64,000 bases of DNA from JACCZX01 sp963807155 (GCA_963807155.1 CAWEAZ010000020.1:13297-77296), one strand, 5' to 3'. Shown: positions 8,461 to 19,458, numbered from the stretch's first letter. Notes: generated from the letters alone by a model not told the origin. Program-made: numbers and translations.

Positions 8461-9531
8461 CTTCATGGAAGCTCGTGCCGCGCGAGGCGGCGTCACGGAG
8501 GTGGACGTGGCTGTCGCCGCTCGTCGCGATTGCGCTAACGCTTCTCGCAGGCTGCGCACTCTTCGCAGCGCTGGGTACCAACCCCTGGCAAGGATTGAGC
8601 GTCTTCATCATCGCGCCTTTCACAGGTGTTCGCGGCTGGAGCGAGTTGGCGCTGAAAGCAACGCCGCTGATGCTGTGCGGGTTAGGGCTTGCGGTGTGTT
8701 TTCGCGCCAACGTGTGGAACATCGGCGCTGAAGGTCAACTCATTGCGGGCGCCATTGTCGGCGGAGGCATCGCGCTGTTGGCGACGACGGAGTCGCCACG
8801 GATATGGTTTGTCGTGGGTGTTGCTCGGTTCGATGATCGGTGGCGCACTCTGGGCTTCGATCACCGCCTGGCTGCGCGATCGCTTCAACGCCAACGAAAT
8901 TCTGGTCAGTCTGATGCTTGTCTACGTGGCGCAGCAGCTGATCTCGTGGCTCGTGCAGGGGCCTTGGCGAGATCCCAATGGTTATGGATTTCCGCAGACC
9001 GAATTGTTTGCAGCCGCGGCGCGCGTGCCGATCCTGTCTGACGGTTCGCGGTTGAACGGCGGCGGTGCACTTGCGCTGCTCGCGGCGCTTGCGATCTGGT
9101 GGCTGTTGGCGCGCAGCGTGATCGGGTTTCAATTGAAGGTGGTGGGGCTTGCGCCGCGCGCGGCTCACTACGCGGGCTTTTCGAGCCGGCGTGCGCTGTG
9201 GATCAGCTTGTTGATTTCGGGCGCGCTCGCGGGCCTTGCAGGGGGGCTTGAAGTCGCGGGACCGATCGGTCAACTCACTGGAACGATTTCGCCGGGCTAC
9301 GGCTTTGCGGCGATCATCGTCGCGTTTGTCGGACGGCTGCATCCGGTCGGAGTGATACTCGCGTCGCTGGTGATGGCGCTCTTTTACATAGGCGGCGAGC
9401 TTGCGCAGTCGCGGCTCGGTTTGCCGTCTGCTCTGACCGGTGTCTATCAAGGGTTGCTGTTGTTCTTTCTACTGGCATGCGACACGTTGGTTAACTATCG
9501 CGTGCAGTTGGTTCGCACGGCGACGGCCTGA
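8457..9531 (+). CDS. BMP-type importer permease subunit 1, one frame break
   Basis: GTG start overlaps the ATPase stop. The protein has a basic N-terminus and about eight to ten membrane helices. NVWNIGAEGQLIAGAI, near residue 80, is the characteristic motif of the BMP/ribose-type permease family, and FNANEILVSLML follows. One extra G in GGG at 8816-8818 splits the frame after FVV; with it removed the sequence reads through VLLGSMIGGALWASI. About 357 residues in total. Function: one half of the membrane channel of a nucleoside-like importer, partnering the permease at 9531. The stop overlaps the next ATG as TGATG. Confidence 0.85.
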
Positions 9532-10451
9532 TGGACGAACTGGCGTCGTTGATTGCGCTCACGATGAACGCAGGGACGCCGTTGCTGCTGGCCGCGCTCG
9601 GCATCGTGGTCAACGAGCGCAGCGGCGTCGTGAACCTCGGCACCGAAGGAATGATGCTGGTGGCAGCGGTCGTCGGCTTCGCGACCACGCTGCATAGCGG
9701 TCACTATTGGCTCGGCTTTGTCGCAGGAGCGGCGGCCGGCATCGTGCTTGCGCTGTTCTTCGCAGCGCTTGCGGTTGGCTTGTTGACGAATCAATTTGCG
9801 ACCGGCCTGGCATTGTCGCTGTTCGGTGCGGGATTGTCGGCGTTCATCGGACTTGCCTTGCAGGGCGATACGTTGCCGGTGCGTGCCACCGATGGCGTGC
9901 CGATGTTGCGCGACATTCCGTTTATCGGCTCTGCTTTTTTTGCACAGCATTGGTTGGTGTACTTATCGCTTGCACTGACGGCGGCGGTCGCATGGTTTCT
10001 ATTTCGCACACGCGGTGGTCTGATCTTGCGCGCCGTTGGCGAATCGCCTGACGCTGCGCATGCGCTCGGGCATCCGGTGCGGCGCATTCGCTGTGCCGCG
10101 CTCGCATTCGGGGGCGCGTGCGCGGGGCTGGCGGGAGCGTATCTGTCGACGATCTACACACCCTTGTGGTCTGAAGGCATGGTCGCGGGCCGCGGATGGA
10201 TCGCGCTTGCGCTGGTGACGTTTGCCACTTGGCGGCCCGGGCGTCTGCTGCTCGGGGCGTACTTGTTCGGCGGCGTGACGATGCTGCAGTTCTATCTGCA
10301 GGGACGGGGCGTCGAAGTTCCGGCGCAGTGGCTGGCGATGACACCGTATGTGGCGACGATCGTCGTGCTCGCGCTGATCTCGCGCAACCCGCGGTGGATT
10401 CGATTCAACATGCCGGCTTCGTTGGGCAAGCCGTTCAGTCCGAACGCTTGA
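9531..10451 (+). CDS. BMP-type importer permease subunit 2
   Basis: Intact, 306 residues, ATG 9531 sharing one base with the preceding stop. About eight hydrophobic helices; the family motif ERSGVVNLGTEGMMLVAA is at residues 29-46, and FATGLALSLFGAGLSAFIG and RAVGESPDAAHALGHPV (coupling region contacting the ATPase) follow. These features match the NupQ/YufQ half of nucleoside ABC importers. It forms the heterodimeric channel with the product of 8457-9531. Substrate is inferred only from family membership. Confidence 0.88.
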   Translation: MDELASLIALTMNAGTPLLLAALGIVVNERSGVVNLGTEGMMLVAAVVGFATTLHSGHYWLGFVAGAAAGIVLALFFAALAVGLLTNQFATGLALSLFGAGLSAFIGLALQGDTLPVRATDGVPMLRDIPFIGSAFFAQHWLVYLSLALTAAVAWFLFRTRGGLILRAVGESPDAAHALGHPVRRIRCAALAFGGACAGLAGAYLSTIYTPLWSEGMVAGRGWIALALVTFATWRPGRLLLGAYLFGGVTMLQFYLQGRGVEVPAQWLAMTPYVATIVVLALISRNPRWIRFNMPASLGKPFSPNA

Positions 10452-10493
10452 AACCGTCCCGTAGACTCGCGCATCGCCATTCAGAGATTAACG

Positions 10494-11617
10494 ATGCGAA
10501 GGTTTGCGTGGATTGCGTTGGCGGCTGCAGTGGCACTGTCCGCCGGCTGCGGGAAGGAAGACCCCGCCCCGAAAGCTGAACCCGTTAAAGCTTCGACGGC
10601 CGCACCGGAGCCATTGAAAGTCGGCTTCGTCTACGTCAGCCCGGTCGGTGATGCAGGCTGGACTACGCAACACAACGCCGGCCGTGAGCAGATGGCGAAG
10701 GCGCTTGGTCCCAAAGTCATCACGTCATTCGTGGAAAAAGTGCCCGAGGGCGCCGATGCCGAGCGCGTCATTCGCGACCTCGCGCAGCAAGGGCACAAGC
10801 TGATTTTCACGACATCCTTTGGATACATGAATCCGACGCTGAAAGTGGCAGAGGAATTCAAGGACGTGAAGTTCGAGCACGCGACGGGCTACAAGACCGC
10901 ACCCAACGTCAACACGTACAACGCTCGCTTTTACGAGGGGCGATATCTCGCCGGCATGATCGCCGGCAAGATGAGCAAGACCGGCACCCTGGGCTATGTC
11001 GGCGCGTTTCCGATCCCAGAGGTCCTGCAGGGCATCAATGCATTCGTGCTCGGTGCACGCGCCACCAATCCGAAGGCACAACTGCGCGTCGTATGGATCA
11101 ATACCTGGTACGACCCAGGCAAAGAGCGCGACGCCGCCAATACGCTGATGGCGCAGGGTGCCGATGTGGTCACGCATCACACCGATTCGACAGCTGTCGT
11201 CGCCGCAGCGGAAGGAAAGAGAAAAATGGCGGTGGCGTATCACTCGAACATGGCGAAGTTCGGTCCGTATGCGCAACTGGTTGCGGTCACTCATCATTGG
11301 GGCGACTACTACACGCAACGTACGCAAGCGGTACTCGACGGCAACTTGGTCGGTAGCGCCGGTATGGGGCGGCATGAGAGAAGGATTCATTCGCTTGCAA
11401 GGGCTTGGCCGATAACCTGCCGCCCGAGTTGGTTGAGGCGGTGAAAGCTCGACAGGACGAAATTCGTCACGGCAAGTTTCATCCGTTCACCGCGCCGATC
11501 AAGACCAACGTCGGCAAGGAAATCCTGACATCGGGCTCGCTGACCGATGAGCAACTCGGCGCGATGAACTATTACGTCGAAGGCGTGATCGGCAAAGTAC
11601 CGGTCGGCGGCAAGTAG
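10494..11617 (+). CDS. BMP-family substrate-binding lipoprotein, two frame breaks
   Basis: The ATG at 10494 opens a lipoprotein signal with lipobox LSAGC (Cys at residue 20), then VGFVYVSPVGDAGWTTQHNAGRE, the N-terminus of basic membrane protein (BMP) binding proteins. YEGRYLAGMIAGKMSKTG and DVVTHHTDSTAVV are conserved pocket regions. The family captures nucleosides, or in some cases purine-like ligands, for the adjacent importer. The frame is broken at GG 11361-11362 and GG 11407-11408; deleting one base at each restores WGGMREGFIRLQGLADNLPP and a C-terminus ending VGGK. The stop codon TAG at 11615-11617 is formed with the first bases of the inverted-repeat element that follows. Confidence 0.87.
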
Positions 11618-11885
11618 GGCCTGCTCACCCTAAAACGTGAGATGCGTTGGGTCGCAATGCGGATGGATGCGCGAAGAGCGGCGCTGCCGAATGGTGGTTC
11701 CATTCGCAAGCCGCTCGCCAAAGCAGACGCCGCATTTCGACCCAACCCGCAGGGAAAGGCCGCTTGCGGGCGCATTGCGTCGTTGTCGCTTCGCTGATTG
11801 GTATGCACCAACGGCGCTCGCGACGCCTAGCACTGCATCCCGCAAGCGGCCTTTCGCACTCACGTTTTAGGGTGAGCAGGCCCTA
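11615..11885. mobile_element. MITE-like nested inverted-repeat element (271 bp)
   Basis: The ends are a perfect 27-base inverted repeat, 11615-11641 and 11859-11885, starting TAGGGCCTGCTCACC. Inside are two further inverted repeats: 11646-11662 with 11730-11746 (17 bases, one mismatch) and 11754-11770 with 11839-11855 (17 bases, perfect). No open frame of useful length is present. A terminal TA at both ends could be a TA target duplication, as made by IS630/mariner transposases, so a non-autonomous transposon is the best reading; a large bidirectional terminator is the alternative. It fits exactly between two convergent stop codons. Confidence 0.75.
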
Positions 11886-13428
11886 TTACCAGCTGTAGTG
11901 CACGGTGTAACGCACGGTCGCTTCCGCTTCGGGCGCGATCACGACCGGAAAGACGACAGTGCGTGAGTCCTCCTTGCGGTACTCGTGACTGCGCTGAGTG
12001 ATGTTCCAGTTGACCCAGCGGTAAAGGTTTTCCTTCACCATTACTTCAACTTTCTCCTTCTTCTGATTGCGCAGCTTGACCTCGATTTCTTCGGTCATTG
12101 TCTTGCGCGTTGTGTCGATCTTGAAATCGACTTGCCGCCGTTCGCCGACCACGTCGAACGCAGAGCCGAGCTTTAGCAGCAGATTTTCGTTGCGTGGCGT
12201 GTGATCGATGATGTCTTCACCGATGAACTCGAGCGTCTGGTCGGCGGGATCTAGCTTTGAAACGCGGACCCGACCGGCGGGCAGCGGCATGCCCATGTTG
12301 TTGTTCTCGGCATTCTTGAATTGCAGATACACATCGACCTTGCGGTTGCTTTGCACGCCGTAGTTGCGATCGGTCGCCGGTGACGGCAGAAATCCGCGGT
12401 AGCCGCTTGGTGCGCCGTAATACACCAGCGTCTTCTCGCACGGCACGCGGCGGGCAGAGGGAAACAGCTCGATCTGCTTGGTTGAGTTGTCGGGCAGTGT
12501 GGTCGTGCGTCCCAGCGTGTACAGGTGGTATTCGAAGAAAGACTTTTCCGCAAAGCCGGATATCCCTCTCGCTGACGGCGTCGGCGCGCGATTGCTTCGC
12601 CATGCCGACACTGGCAGGAGTGGCCGGCCGTGCACGATGCACGTCACCTGCGACCAGCTTGAGCCGCGAGTCCGCGTAGCTTGCTCCCGACTGATTGACA
12701 ATGCTCACCCATGCGCCGACGTCGAGCCGGCACGCGTTCGCTGTGGCCCCTTCGGCATAGACGACGTTGTAATCGGCCCACCAGGTAAGCCCCTGTGTTT
12801 GATACGACACGCGACTGCGGTGCGTGCCCGGCCGTTGAGTCGCGATATCCCACACCAGCGTCGGACGTGTGATCAATCCGCCCGGTAGCGCGGGCAGGCG
12901 AACACCCGCGTTGTGTGGAAGTATTTGCACCGTGCCATCGTCGCGTCGCATGACAATGCCACCTTGCGTCGATAACAACGTTCCGTTGAACGACTCGGTG
13001 CTTTGCCCGCGAATCTGATCGACGGCTATCGGCCGATCGACATATTTCTGCATCAGCTTGTCGGTGCTGACCAGATCGAATTGATAGTTCTGCTCCAGCA
13101 CCGTAGTGCCTTTCGCATCGGTCATCGACTCGAATGCGACCGTGGTCGGGTCGATCAGCGCGGCCACATCGGTAAAGCGCACCGCGTTCCGACCCTTGGT
13201 CAGATCGAGATCGCGCTCCTGCCGTACGACCGCATAACCAGGAACTGCGCCCCGTACGGGCGATCGATACGCATCGGGCGAAATCGAGCCCGGCGCAGCG
13301 TTGCTGTAAATAGTGAGTGCGGTCGCGGGCGCAGTTGCCTGGCCGGCCACATTGGCGCCGGTGGCGGAAGTGACTGCCAATGCGGCGGCGACGGCGGTTT
13401 TGATCGATGCTGAAGCGGATACGGGCAC
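11886..13428 (-). CDS. DUF4139 domain secreted protein, one frame break
   Basis: ATG at 13426-13428; residues 1-32 form a signal peptide (TAVAAALAVTSATGANVAGQA). The body has the pattern QERDLDLTKGRNAVRFTDVA, then WWADYNVVYAEG and the C-terminal region NITQRSHEYRKEDSRTVVFP with VRYTVHYSW, typical of large DUF4139 proteins that are all-beta and exported. Function of the family is unknown. An extra base in CCC at 12564-12566 (GGG on the coding strand) breaks the frame; removing it joins VSERISGFAEKSFFEYHLY. About 513 residues. Divergent from the permease gene at 13510. Confidence 0.8.
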
Positions 13429-13509
13429 GGGTTTCTCCTACGGGGCGATCCGCTTGAAACGTGCGCGGCACGCAAAAGGGGTTAAGTGTTAGCTGCGATA
13501 CTTGCGCGC

Positions 13510-16013
13510 ATGAACTTCCACGACTTGCTGGCGCAGTCCCTGCGCATGACCTTGCGCGACTGGCGGGCAGGCGAGCTGCGGCTGCTGGCGGCCGCGCTGG
13601 TGATAGCCGTGGCGGCCGTGACCAGCGTCGGCTTCCTCGTCGATCGAATCCGGCTCGGGCTCGAGCGCGATGCGACGCAGCTGCTGGGTGCCGATCTCGT
13701 GCTGAGCTCAGATACGCCGATCGACACCGATAGCACCGGACGCGCGAGGCGCGAATCTGCAGTTCGCACAAACGGTGACGTTTCCCAGCATGGCCATCAG
13801 CGCCGCCGACCCCGATCGGAGCGCGCTGTCGGCCGTCAAGGCCGTGTCGCCGGGCTATCCGCTGCGCGGCACCCTGCGCGTGGCCGATGCAATCGGGCAG
13901 GACGACCGAGCGACGCGCGAGATTCCCGCGCGCGGCGAAGTGTGGGTCGATGGTCAACTGCTGCAGGCAATCGGTGCCGCACCCGGTGATGCGCTGAAGC
14001 TCGGCGAGAAAACGTTTCGCATCGGCAAAATCATTGCGATCGAGCCCGATCGTGGCACTCAGTTCATTAACTTTGCGCCGCGCGTGATGTTGAACATCGA
14101 GGATCTCGCCGCGACGCAGCTGATCGCGAACGGCAGCCGCGTCACATATCGGTTACTGGTCGCCGGCGAGCGTCCTGCAGTGCAAACCTACTCGGCGGTT
14201 CTACAGAAGGGTCTGCAACGCGGGCAGCGTATCGAGACACTCGAGGGCGGCCGCCCGGAGATGCAGCGCACGATCGACCGCGCGGAGCGATTTCTTGCCT
14301 TGGTTGCGCTGTTGGCGGCGATGATCGCCGCGGTGGCCGTCGCGGCTTCGGCGCGCCGCTTTTCGCTGCGACACCTGGACTCCTGCGCGATGATGCGGTG
14401 CCTTGGTCTGGCGCAGGCCGACATCTTTCGATTGTTCGCGCTCGAGTTTTTGGTTATCGGCCTCGCTGCGTGCGTCGTCGGTATGGCGCTCGGGTACGCG
14501 ACGCACTACGTTTTGTTGAATGCGCTGGGCTCGCTGATCAGAACAACGCTGCCGCAGCCTTCGTTACTACCCGGTGCGCAGGGATTCGCATGCGGACTGG
14601 TGTTGCTGCTCGGCTTCGCACTTCCGCCGCTCGCGCAACTGCGCCATGTTCCACCGCTGCGCGTGCTGCGCAAGGATGTCGGGCTTGCCGACCGGACGCG
14701 TGGCGCTCGGTTATCTCGCCGGACTGATGGGTTTTTTCGGACTGTTGCTGTGGTCGTCGAACGATTTGAAGATCGGTGCCTTGACCGCCGGTGGATTTGC
14801 CGGCGGACTGGTCGTGTTTTCACTGGTCGCGTGGCTGGTGCTCAAACTGCTCGCACCGCTGCGCAGTTTCACCGGCAAGCTCGGCATTTCGTGGCGATTC
14901 GCAATCGCTGCCGTGCAACGGCGTCCGGTGGCCACGATCATTCAACTGGTTTCGCTCGCGGTGGGGCTGATGGCGCTGCTGCTGCTGACCGTGACGCGGA
15001 CCGATCTGGTCGATGCATGGCGCAATGCGGCACCGCCCGACGCACCAAATCGCTTCGTGATCAATATTCAGCCCGATCAAGCCAGCGCGGTCGGCGCGCA
15101 ATTGAGCGCCGCGGGAGTCGACGCGCCTTTGCATCCGATGATTCGCGGCCGTTTGATCGAGGTCAACGGCAAGAAGATCGGGCCCGAATCGTTTACCGGC
15201 GATCGTGCGCAGCGGTTGGTGGATCGCGAGTTCAACTTGTCGTACATGGCCGACGCGCCGTCGCACAATCGCATCACCTCCGGCCGCTGGTTCACCGACG
15301 GCAGCAGCGAATTGTCGATCGAAGAAGGCATTGCGGAGACGCTCGGCATCAAGCTCGGCGACTCGTTGAAGTTCGATATCGCCGGCCAGCTCGTGACCGC
15401 ACGCGCGACCAGCCTGCGCAAGGTCAACTGGGATTCGATGCGCGCGAACTTCTTCGTCATCATGCCGCCGTCGCTGCTGAGAGACATGCCGGCGAGCTTC
15501 ATCAGCGCGTTTCATTTATCGGCGTCACAGGCCAATGTCACCGGCGGGTTGCTGCAACAATTCCCGAATCTGACGGTGATCGACATGACAGCCGTGTTCC
15601 GGCAAGTCCAGGCGGTGATCGATCAGGTAATCGCCGCGGTCGAGTTCCTGTTCGTGTTCACGCTAGCGGCCGGCGTCCTTGTTCTCTATGCGGCGCTGGC
15701 GTCGAGCCGCGACGAGCGCGTGCGTGAAGCCGGATTGCTGCGGGCACTCGGTGCGTCGCGACGGCAGCTTTCGCGTGCGCAAATCGCCGAGATGCTGTGC
15801 ATCGGCGGCCTTGCGGGCCTGTTGGCAGCGATTGGCGCAAGCGCGGTCGGCTGGGCGCTTGCAACTTATGGCTTCGAGTTCGAGTACCGCTTCTCGCCGT
15901 GGGTGTTCCTGGTCGGCATCGCCGGAGGCTCGGCCGCGGCATTGATTGGCGGTTGGTTCGGATTGCGGGGCGTGTTGAAAACACCGCCTCTGGCGACGCT
16001 GCGCGAGGCTTAG
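13510..16013 (+). CDS. YbbP-like ABC transporter permease, two frame breaks
   Basis: The ATG at 13510 opens MNFHDLLAQSLRMTLRDW, then a first membrane helix and a large periplasmic domain, three helices, a cytoplasmic link (FALPPLAQLRHVPPLRVLRK), a second repeat of the same plan, and a final FtsX-type bundle with SSRDERVREAGLLRALGASR. This is the YbbP arrangement of about 830 residues, linked in other bacteria to lipid or lysophospholipid handling with the ATPase YbbA. No ATPase gene flanks it here. Extra bases at GG 13738-13739 and GGG 14681-14683 split the frame; removing each restores TDARGANLQFAQTVTFPSM and LRKDVGLPTGRVALGYLAGL. Confidence 0.85.
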
Positions 16014-16073
16014 CCGACACATCGGGTATTGGCCTTGCTTGCCGATCTGCCATCACTAGATGGAGATCCGCCG

Positions 16074-16988
16074 ATGGCCGAGCAACTCGCTGAAGTACAA
16101 GACTCCGAAACGTCCAAGCCTCTAGCTGAACCGAAGCCGCCGTTCAAGAAACAGCAGCAACAGCCGCCCGGGCTCGAATCTGAGCTCGATCCAACGCCGC
16201 GCTTCGAGGCTCCGCGCTACAGGGCCGCCGGAAAACTGGAAGGGCAGGTTGCGTTGATCACCGGCGGCGATTCCGGAATCGGGCGCGCGGTCGCAACGCT
16301 ATACGCGCGCGAAGGGGCTAACGTAGCGATCGTCTATCTGCCCGACGAGCAATCCGATGCCGAAGACACCCGAGCGATCGTCGAAGCCGAAGGGCGGGTG
16401 TGTGAATTGATCCCCGGTGATCTGGTTGACGCGGCGTTTTGCGACGAAGTGGTCGAACGCACAGTCGGTGCATTCGGGCGACTCGACATTCTGGTTTCCA
16501 ACGCAGCCCAGCAAAGCAGTAAGAAGCTCGAGGAGCTCGACGACGCCGACCTCGAGCGCACCTTTGCAACCAATATCTTTGCGTATATGCGGCTGGCGCG
16601 CGCGGCATTGCGCCACATGAAGCCCGGTGCGGCCATTATTGCGACAAGCTCTGAAACCGGCATCAAAGGCTCGAAGAAAATGCCGGATTACTCGGCCACC
16701 AAGGGTGCCGTCAATGCATTTACGAAAACGCTCGCCATGGAATTGATCGAGCGCCAGATTCGTGTCAATGCCGTAGCGCCCGGCCCCGTGTGGACTCCGC
16801 TCAATCCGGCGGACACGGGCGCCACTGCAAAAGAGGCCGCGGAGTTCGGCGCCGATAGCCCCATGAAGCGGCCCGCGCAGCCCGAAGAATTGGCGCCGGC
16901 GTATGTATTTTTGGCGTCGAATGCGGATTCGTCGTACATCACCGGCACCATCTTGCAGGTGATGGGAGGCGAGACCACTGGCGGGTAG
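16074..16988 (+). CDS. Short-chain dehydrogenase (YghA/YhdF-like)
   Basis: ATG 16074 preceded by GGAG is preferred to an in-frame TTG at 16029. A Pro/Gln-rich N-terminal tail (about 45 residues, FKKQQQQPPG) precedes a classical SDR core: cofactor motif ITGGDSGIGRAVA, NAA motif VSNAAQQ, catalytic Ser in IIATSSETG and the YSATKG Tyr-Lys pair. C-terminal SSYITGTILQVMGGE is typical. This long-tailed group includes E. coli YghA and B. subtilis general stress proteins, NADP-dependent aldehyde or alcohol oxidoreductases. 304 residues. Substrate unknown. No clear operon partner; rmuC follows after 63 bases. Confidence 0.87.
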   Translation: MAEQLAEVQDSETSKPLAEPKPPFKKQQQQPPGLESELDPTPRFEAPRYRAAGKLEGQVALITGGDSGIGRAVATLYAREGANVAIVYLPDEQSDAEDTRAIVEAEGRVCELIPGDLVDAAFCDEVVERTVGAFGRLDILVSNAAQQSSKKLEELDDADLERTFATNIFAYMRLARAALRHMKPGAAIIATSSETGIKGSKKMPDYSATKGAVNAFTKTLAMELIERQIRVNAVAPGPVWTPLNPADTGATAKEAAEFGADSPMKRPAQPEELAPAYVFLASNADSSYITGTILQVMGGETTGG

Positions 16989-17051
16989 ATACGAGCCCTG
17001 CGCGCGGCGCGGCTGCAGAAATCAGCTGCGCCGCGCCCGTATCATCGCGGC

Positions 17052-18317
17052 ATGATCGAAGTCATAGTCGCGGTGCTGGCCGCGGCACTTTTAGTCTCGC
17101 TTCTCGGCTTGTACGCAGCGGTACGCGGTCGCCGCGACCCTGCAGTGTCTTCGCGCCTCGATGCGCTGTTGCACGACAACGAACGGCTCGAGCGCGAGCT
17201 GCGCGCGGCCGTTGATTCCAGCGCTGGGCAGATGCGCCTCGAAACGGGAACGCGCCTAAGCGAATTGCAATCGCACCTCGTGCAGCAGATGACCGGCTTG
17301 ACCGGATTGCAGGGCCAGCAACTGGCTGATCTAACCCGCCGCATACAGCTGGATCTTGGCGAAGTGCGCGGTACGTTGCATTCTCAGCTGACCAGCCTGC
17401 AGCAGGGCAACGAGCGCAAGCTCGACCAGATGCGCGAAACGGTCGAAGAAAAATTGCAGTCCACGCTTGAGGCGCGTCTTGGCGAATCGTTCCGAATGGT
17501 GTCTGAGCGGCTCGAACAGGTGCACAAGGGGCTGGGTGAAATGCAGGCGCTCGCCTCGGGCGTCGGCGATCTGAAGCGCATGCTGACCAACGTCAAATCA
17601 CGCGGTACCTACGGCGAGGTGCAGCTTGCTTCGCTGCTCGAGCAAGTGCTGCTGGTCGATCAATATGCGCGCAACGTCGCTACGCGGCCGAATTCGACAG
17701 AGCGCGTCGAGTTTGCAGTGCGGATGCCGGGCCGAGACGGCTCGTCGTGCTGGCTGCCGATCGACGCGAAGTTTCCGGTCGAGGATTACGACAGATTGCT
17801 GTCTGCGGTTGAGCTCGGCGATGCCATCGCACTGGAAGCTGCCGGCAAAGCGCTCGAGCGAAGCATCAAGGTCCAGGCCAGGATGATCCGTGAGAAGTAT
17901 GTCGAGTCGCCGCATACGACCGATTTCGCGATCATGTTCTTGCCGACCGAAGGATTGTTTGCTGAGGTTTTGCGCCGACCCGGGTTGGCCGATCACCTGC
18001 AGCGTGAGTGCCGCACAGTGGTCGCCGGACCCACGACGCTGTTTGCAATGCTCAATTCGCTGCAGATGGGATTTCGAACGTTAGCGCTCGAGCGCCGCTC
18101 TGCCGAAGTGTGGCAAGTGCTCGGCGCCGTGAAGACCGAGTTCGGCAAGTTCGGCGAAGTGCTGGCCACGCTGCATCGTCAGCTGTTGAATGCATCGGAC
18201 ACGATCGACTCAGCCCAGCGTCGCTCTATTCAAATGAGCAAAGCGTTGAAGTCGGTGGAGGCGTTGCCTCCCGAACAAGCCGCGCAGCTGTTGCCCTCTG
18301 CACGCGCGGATCGTTGA
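17052..18317 (+). CDS. rmuC: DNA recombination protein RmuC
   Basis: The ATG at 17052 gives a 421-residue protein. An N-terminal membrane helix (residues 2-22) is followed by a long coiled coil (about 35-150, rich in L, Q, E and R), then the conserved RmuC domain: SRGTYGEVQLASLLEQVL, PIDAKFPVEDYDRLL, FAIMFLPTEGLFAEV and TTLFAMLNSLQMGFRTL. In E. coli RmuC limits inversion at short inverted repeats and is thought to act as a nuclease-like factor. Length and domain order are normal. It is followed by an independent stress gene. Confidence 0.93.
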   Translation: MIEVIVAVLAAALLVSLLGLYAAVRGRRDPAVSSRLDALLHDNERLERELRAAVDSSAGQMRLETGTRLSELQSHLVQQMTGLTGLQGQQLADLTRRIQLDLGEVRGTLHSQLTSLQQGNERKLDQMRETVEEKLQSTLEARLGESFRMVSERLEQVHKGLGEMQALASGVGDLKRMLTNVKSRGTYGEVQLASLLEQVLLVDQYARNVATRPNSTERVEFAVRMPGRDGSSCWLPIDAKFPVEDYDRLLSAVELGDAIALEAAGKALERSIKVQARMIREKYVESPHTTDFAIMFLPTEGLFAEVLRRPGLADHLQRECRTVVAGPTTLFAMLNSLQMGFRTLALERRSAEVWQVLGAVKTEFGKFGEVLATLHRQLLNASDTIDSAQRRSIQMSKALKSVEALPPEQAAQLLPSARADR

Positions 18318-18423
18318 GAGGCGTAAGGCATGGCATTTGCCACCTCCTAGTACGCATCAGTGATGCGGCCGCACTGCGAATGTCGCAGCGCGTCGATCTA
18401 TCTAAAGCAGAAGGGAGAGCACC

Positions 18424-19440
18424 GTGGCTAAAACCATCGTCGGTTCATTCGATAGTTTTGAAGAAGCTCAGGACGTGGTGCGGGAGTTGCAGCAGCACGG
18501 ATTTTCACGCGATGACATCAGTGTCATCGCCAACAACGCGACTGGCAGATACAGCAGTCTTTCTGCGGGCGTAGGGCAAGTGCGCGCCGATACCAGTACG
18601 GCAGTTTCCGAAACGGGCGCTAACACGGCGACCGGCGCGGCGGCAGGTGGCGTGCTTGGCGGCGCGGCCGGACTCGTGGTCGGCTTGATGGGGTTGGCGA
18701 TTCCTGGAATCGGACCCATCGTGGCTGCGGGCCCGATCGCGGCAGCGTTGGCCGGTGCCGGCGTCGGTGCGGTCGCGGGCGGGTTGATTGGCGGACTCAC
18801 CGGAGTCGGCGTCTCCGAGGACGATGCGAGCTACTACGCAGAATCCGTGCGCCGCGGCGGCGCGCTCGTTACTGTGCGTGCAGACGATTCGCGTGCGGAC
18901 GAAGCGGCCAGCGTGATGCGCAGCCACGGGGCGGTCGACATCGAGCGTCGGGTCGAGCAATGGAAGCAGCAGGGATGGACGCGGTACGATCCCAACGCGA
19001 CTCCATACAGCGTCGACCAGCTCGAGCGCGAGCGCAGCACCTACGGGTCACTGGGTAAGACTTCCGACCGGAACTTTGGCGTTGCGTCGCAGATGGGTGC
19101 GGACACCACGCTATCCGGCATGGGCGTCACCTCCACATCGTCGGCTTGGTCGGACGACGAAGACTTCCGCGCGCACTATGCGGACTATCTGAGCTCGTCC
19201 GGCGGCAGGTATGAAGACTTTGAGCCGGCGTACCGTTACGGCAGCGACCTGGGCGCGAACGCGCGCTATCGCGGCCGCAACTGGTCAGAGATCGAATCCG
19301 ATGCGCGCCGTGACTGGGAATCGCGCAATCCGAACGATGGATGGGAGCGATTCAAGGCAGCGGTCAGACGCGGCTGGGAGCGCACGTCGAACGCTGTTGA
19401 ACGCGCCATTCCGGGCGACTCGGATCGTGACGGCCGTTAG
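18424..19440 (+). CDS. Glycine-zipper general stress protein (YflT N-terminal domain)
   Basis: A GTG start at 18424 lies downstream of GAAGGGAGAG. Residues 1-40 (MAKTIVGSFDSFEEAQDVVR, then HGFSRDDISVIANN) match the YflT/17M-type N-terminal domain. Residues 65-125 are a glycine/alanine zipper with GXXXG repeats able to insert into membranes. DDASYYAESVRRGGALVTVR follows, then a Ser/Asp/Arg-rich, probably disordered tail ending in VERAIPGDSDRDGR. Related genes are induced by general stress in several bacteria; the exact function is unknown. 338 residues. Ends at a strong terminator. Confidence 0.75.
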   Translation: MAKTIVGSFDSFEEAQDVVRELQQHGFSRDDISVIANNATGRYSSLSAGVGQVRADTSTAVSETGANTATGAAAGGVLGGAAGLVVGLMGLAIPGIGPIVAAGPIAAALAGAGVGAVAGGLIGGLTGVGVSEDDASYYAESVRRGGALVTVRADDSRADEAASVMRSHGAVDIERRVEQWKQQGWTRYDPNATPYSVDQLERERSTYGSLGKTSDRNFGVASQMGADTTLSGMGVTSTSSAWSDDEDFRAHYADYLSSSGGRYEDFEPAYRYGSDLGANARYRGRNWSEIESDARRDWESRNPNDGWERFKAAVRRGWERTSNAVERAIPGDSDRDGR

Positions 19441-19458
19441 TCCAGACCTGAGTGCAAG

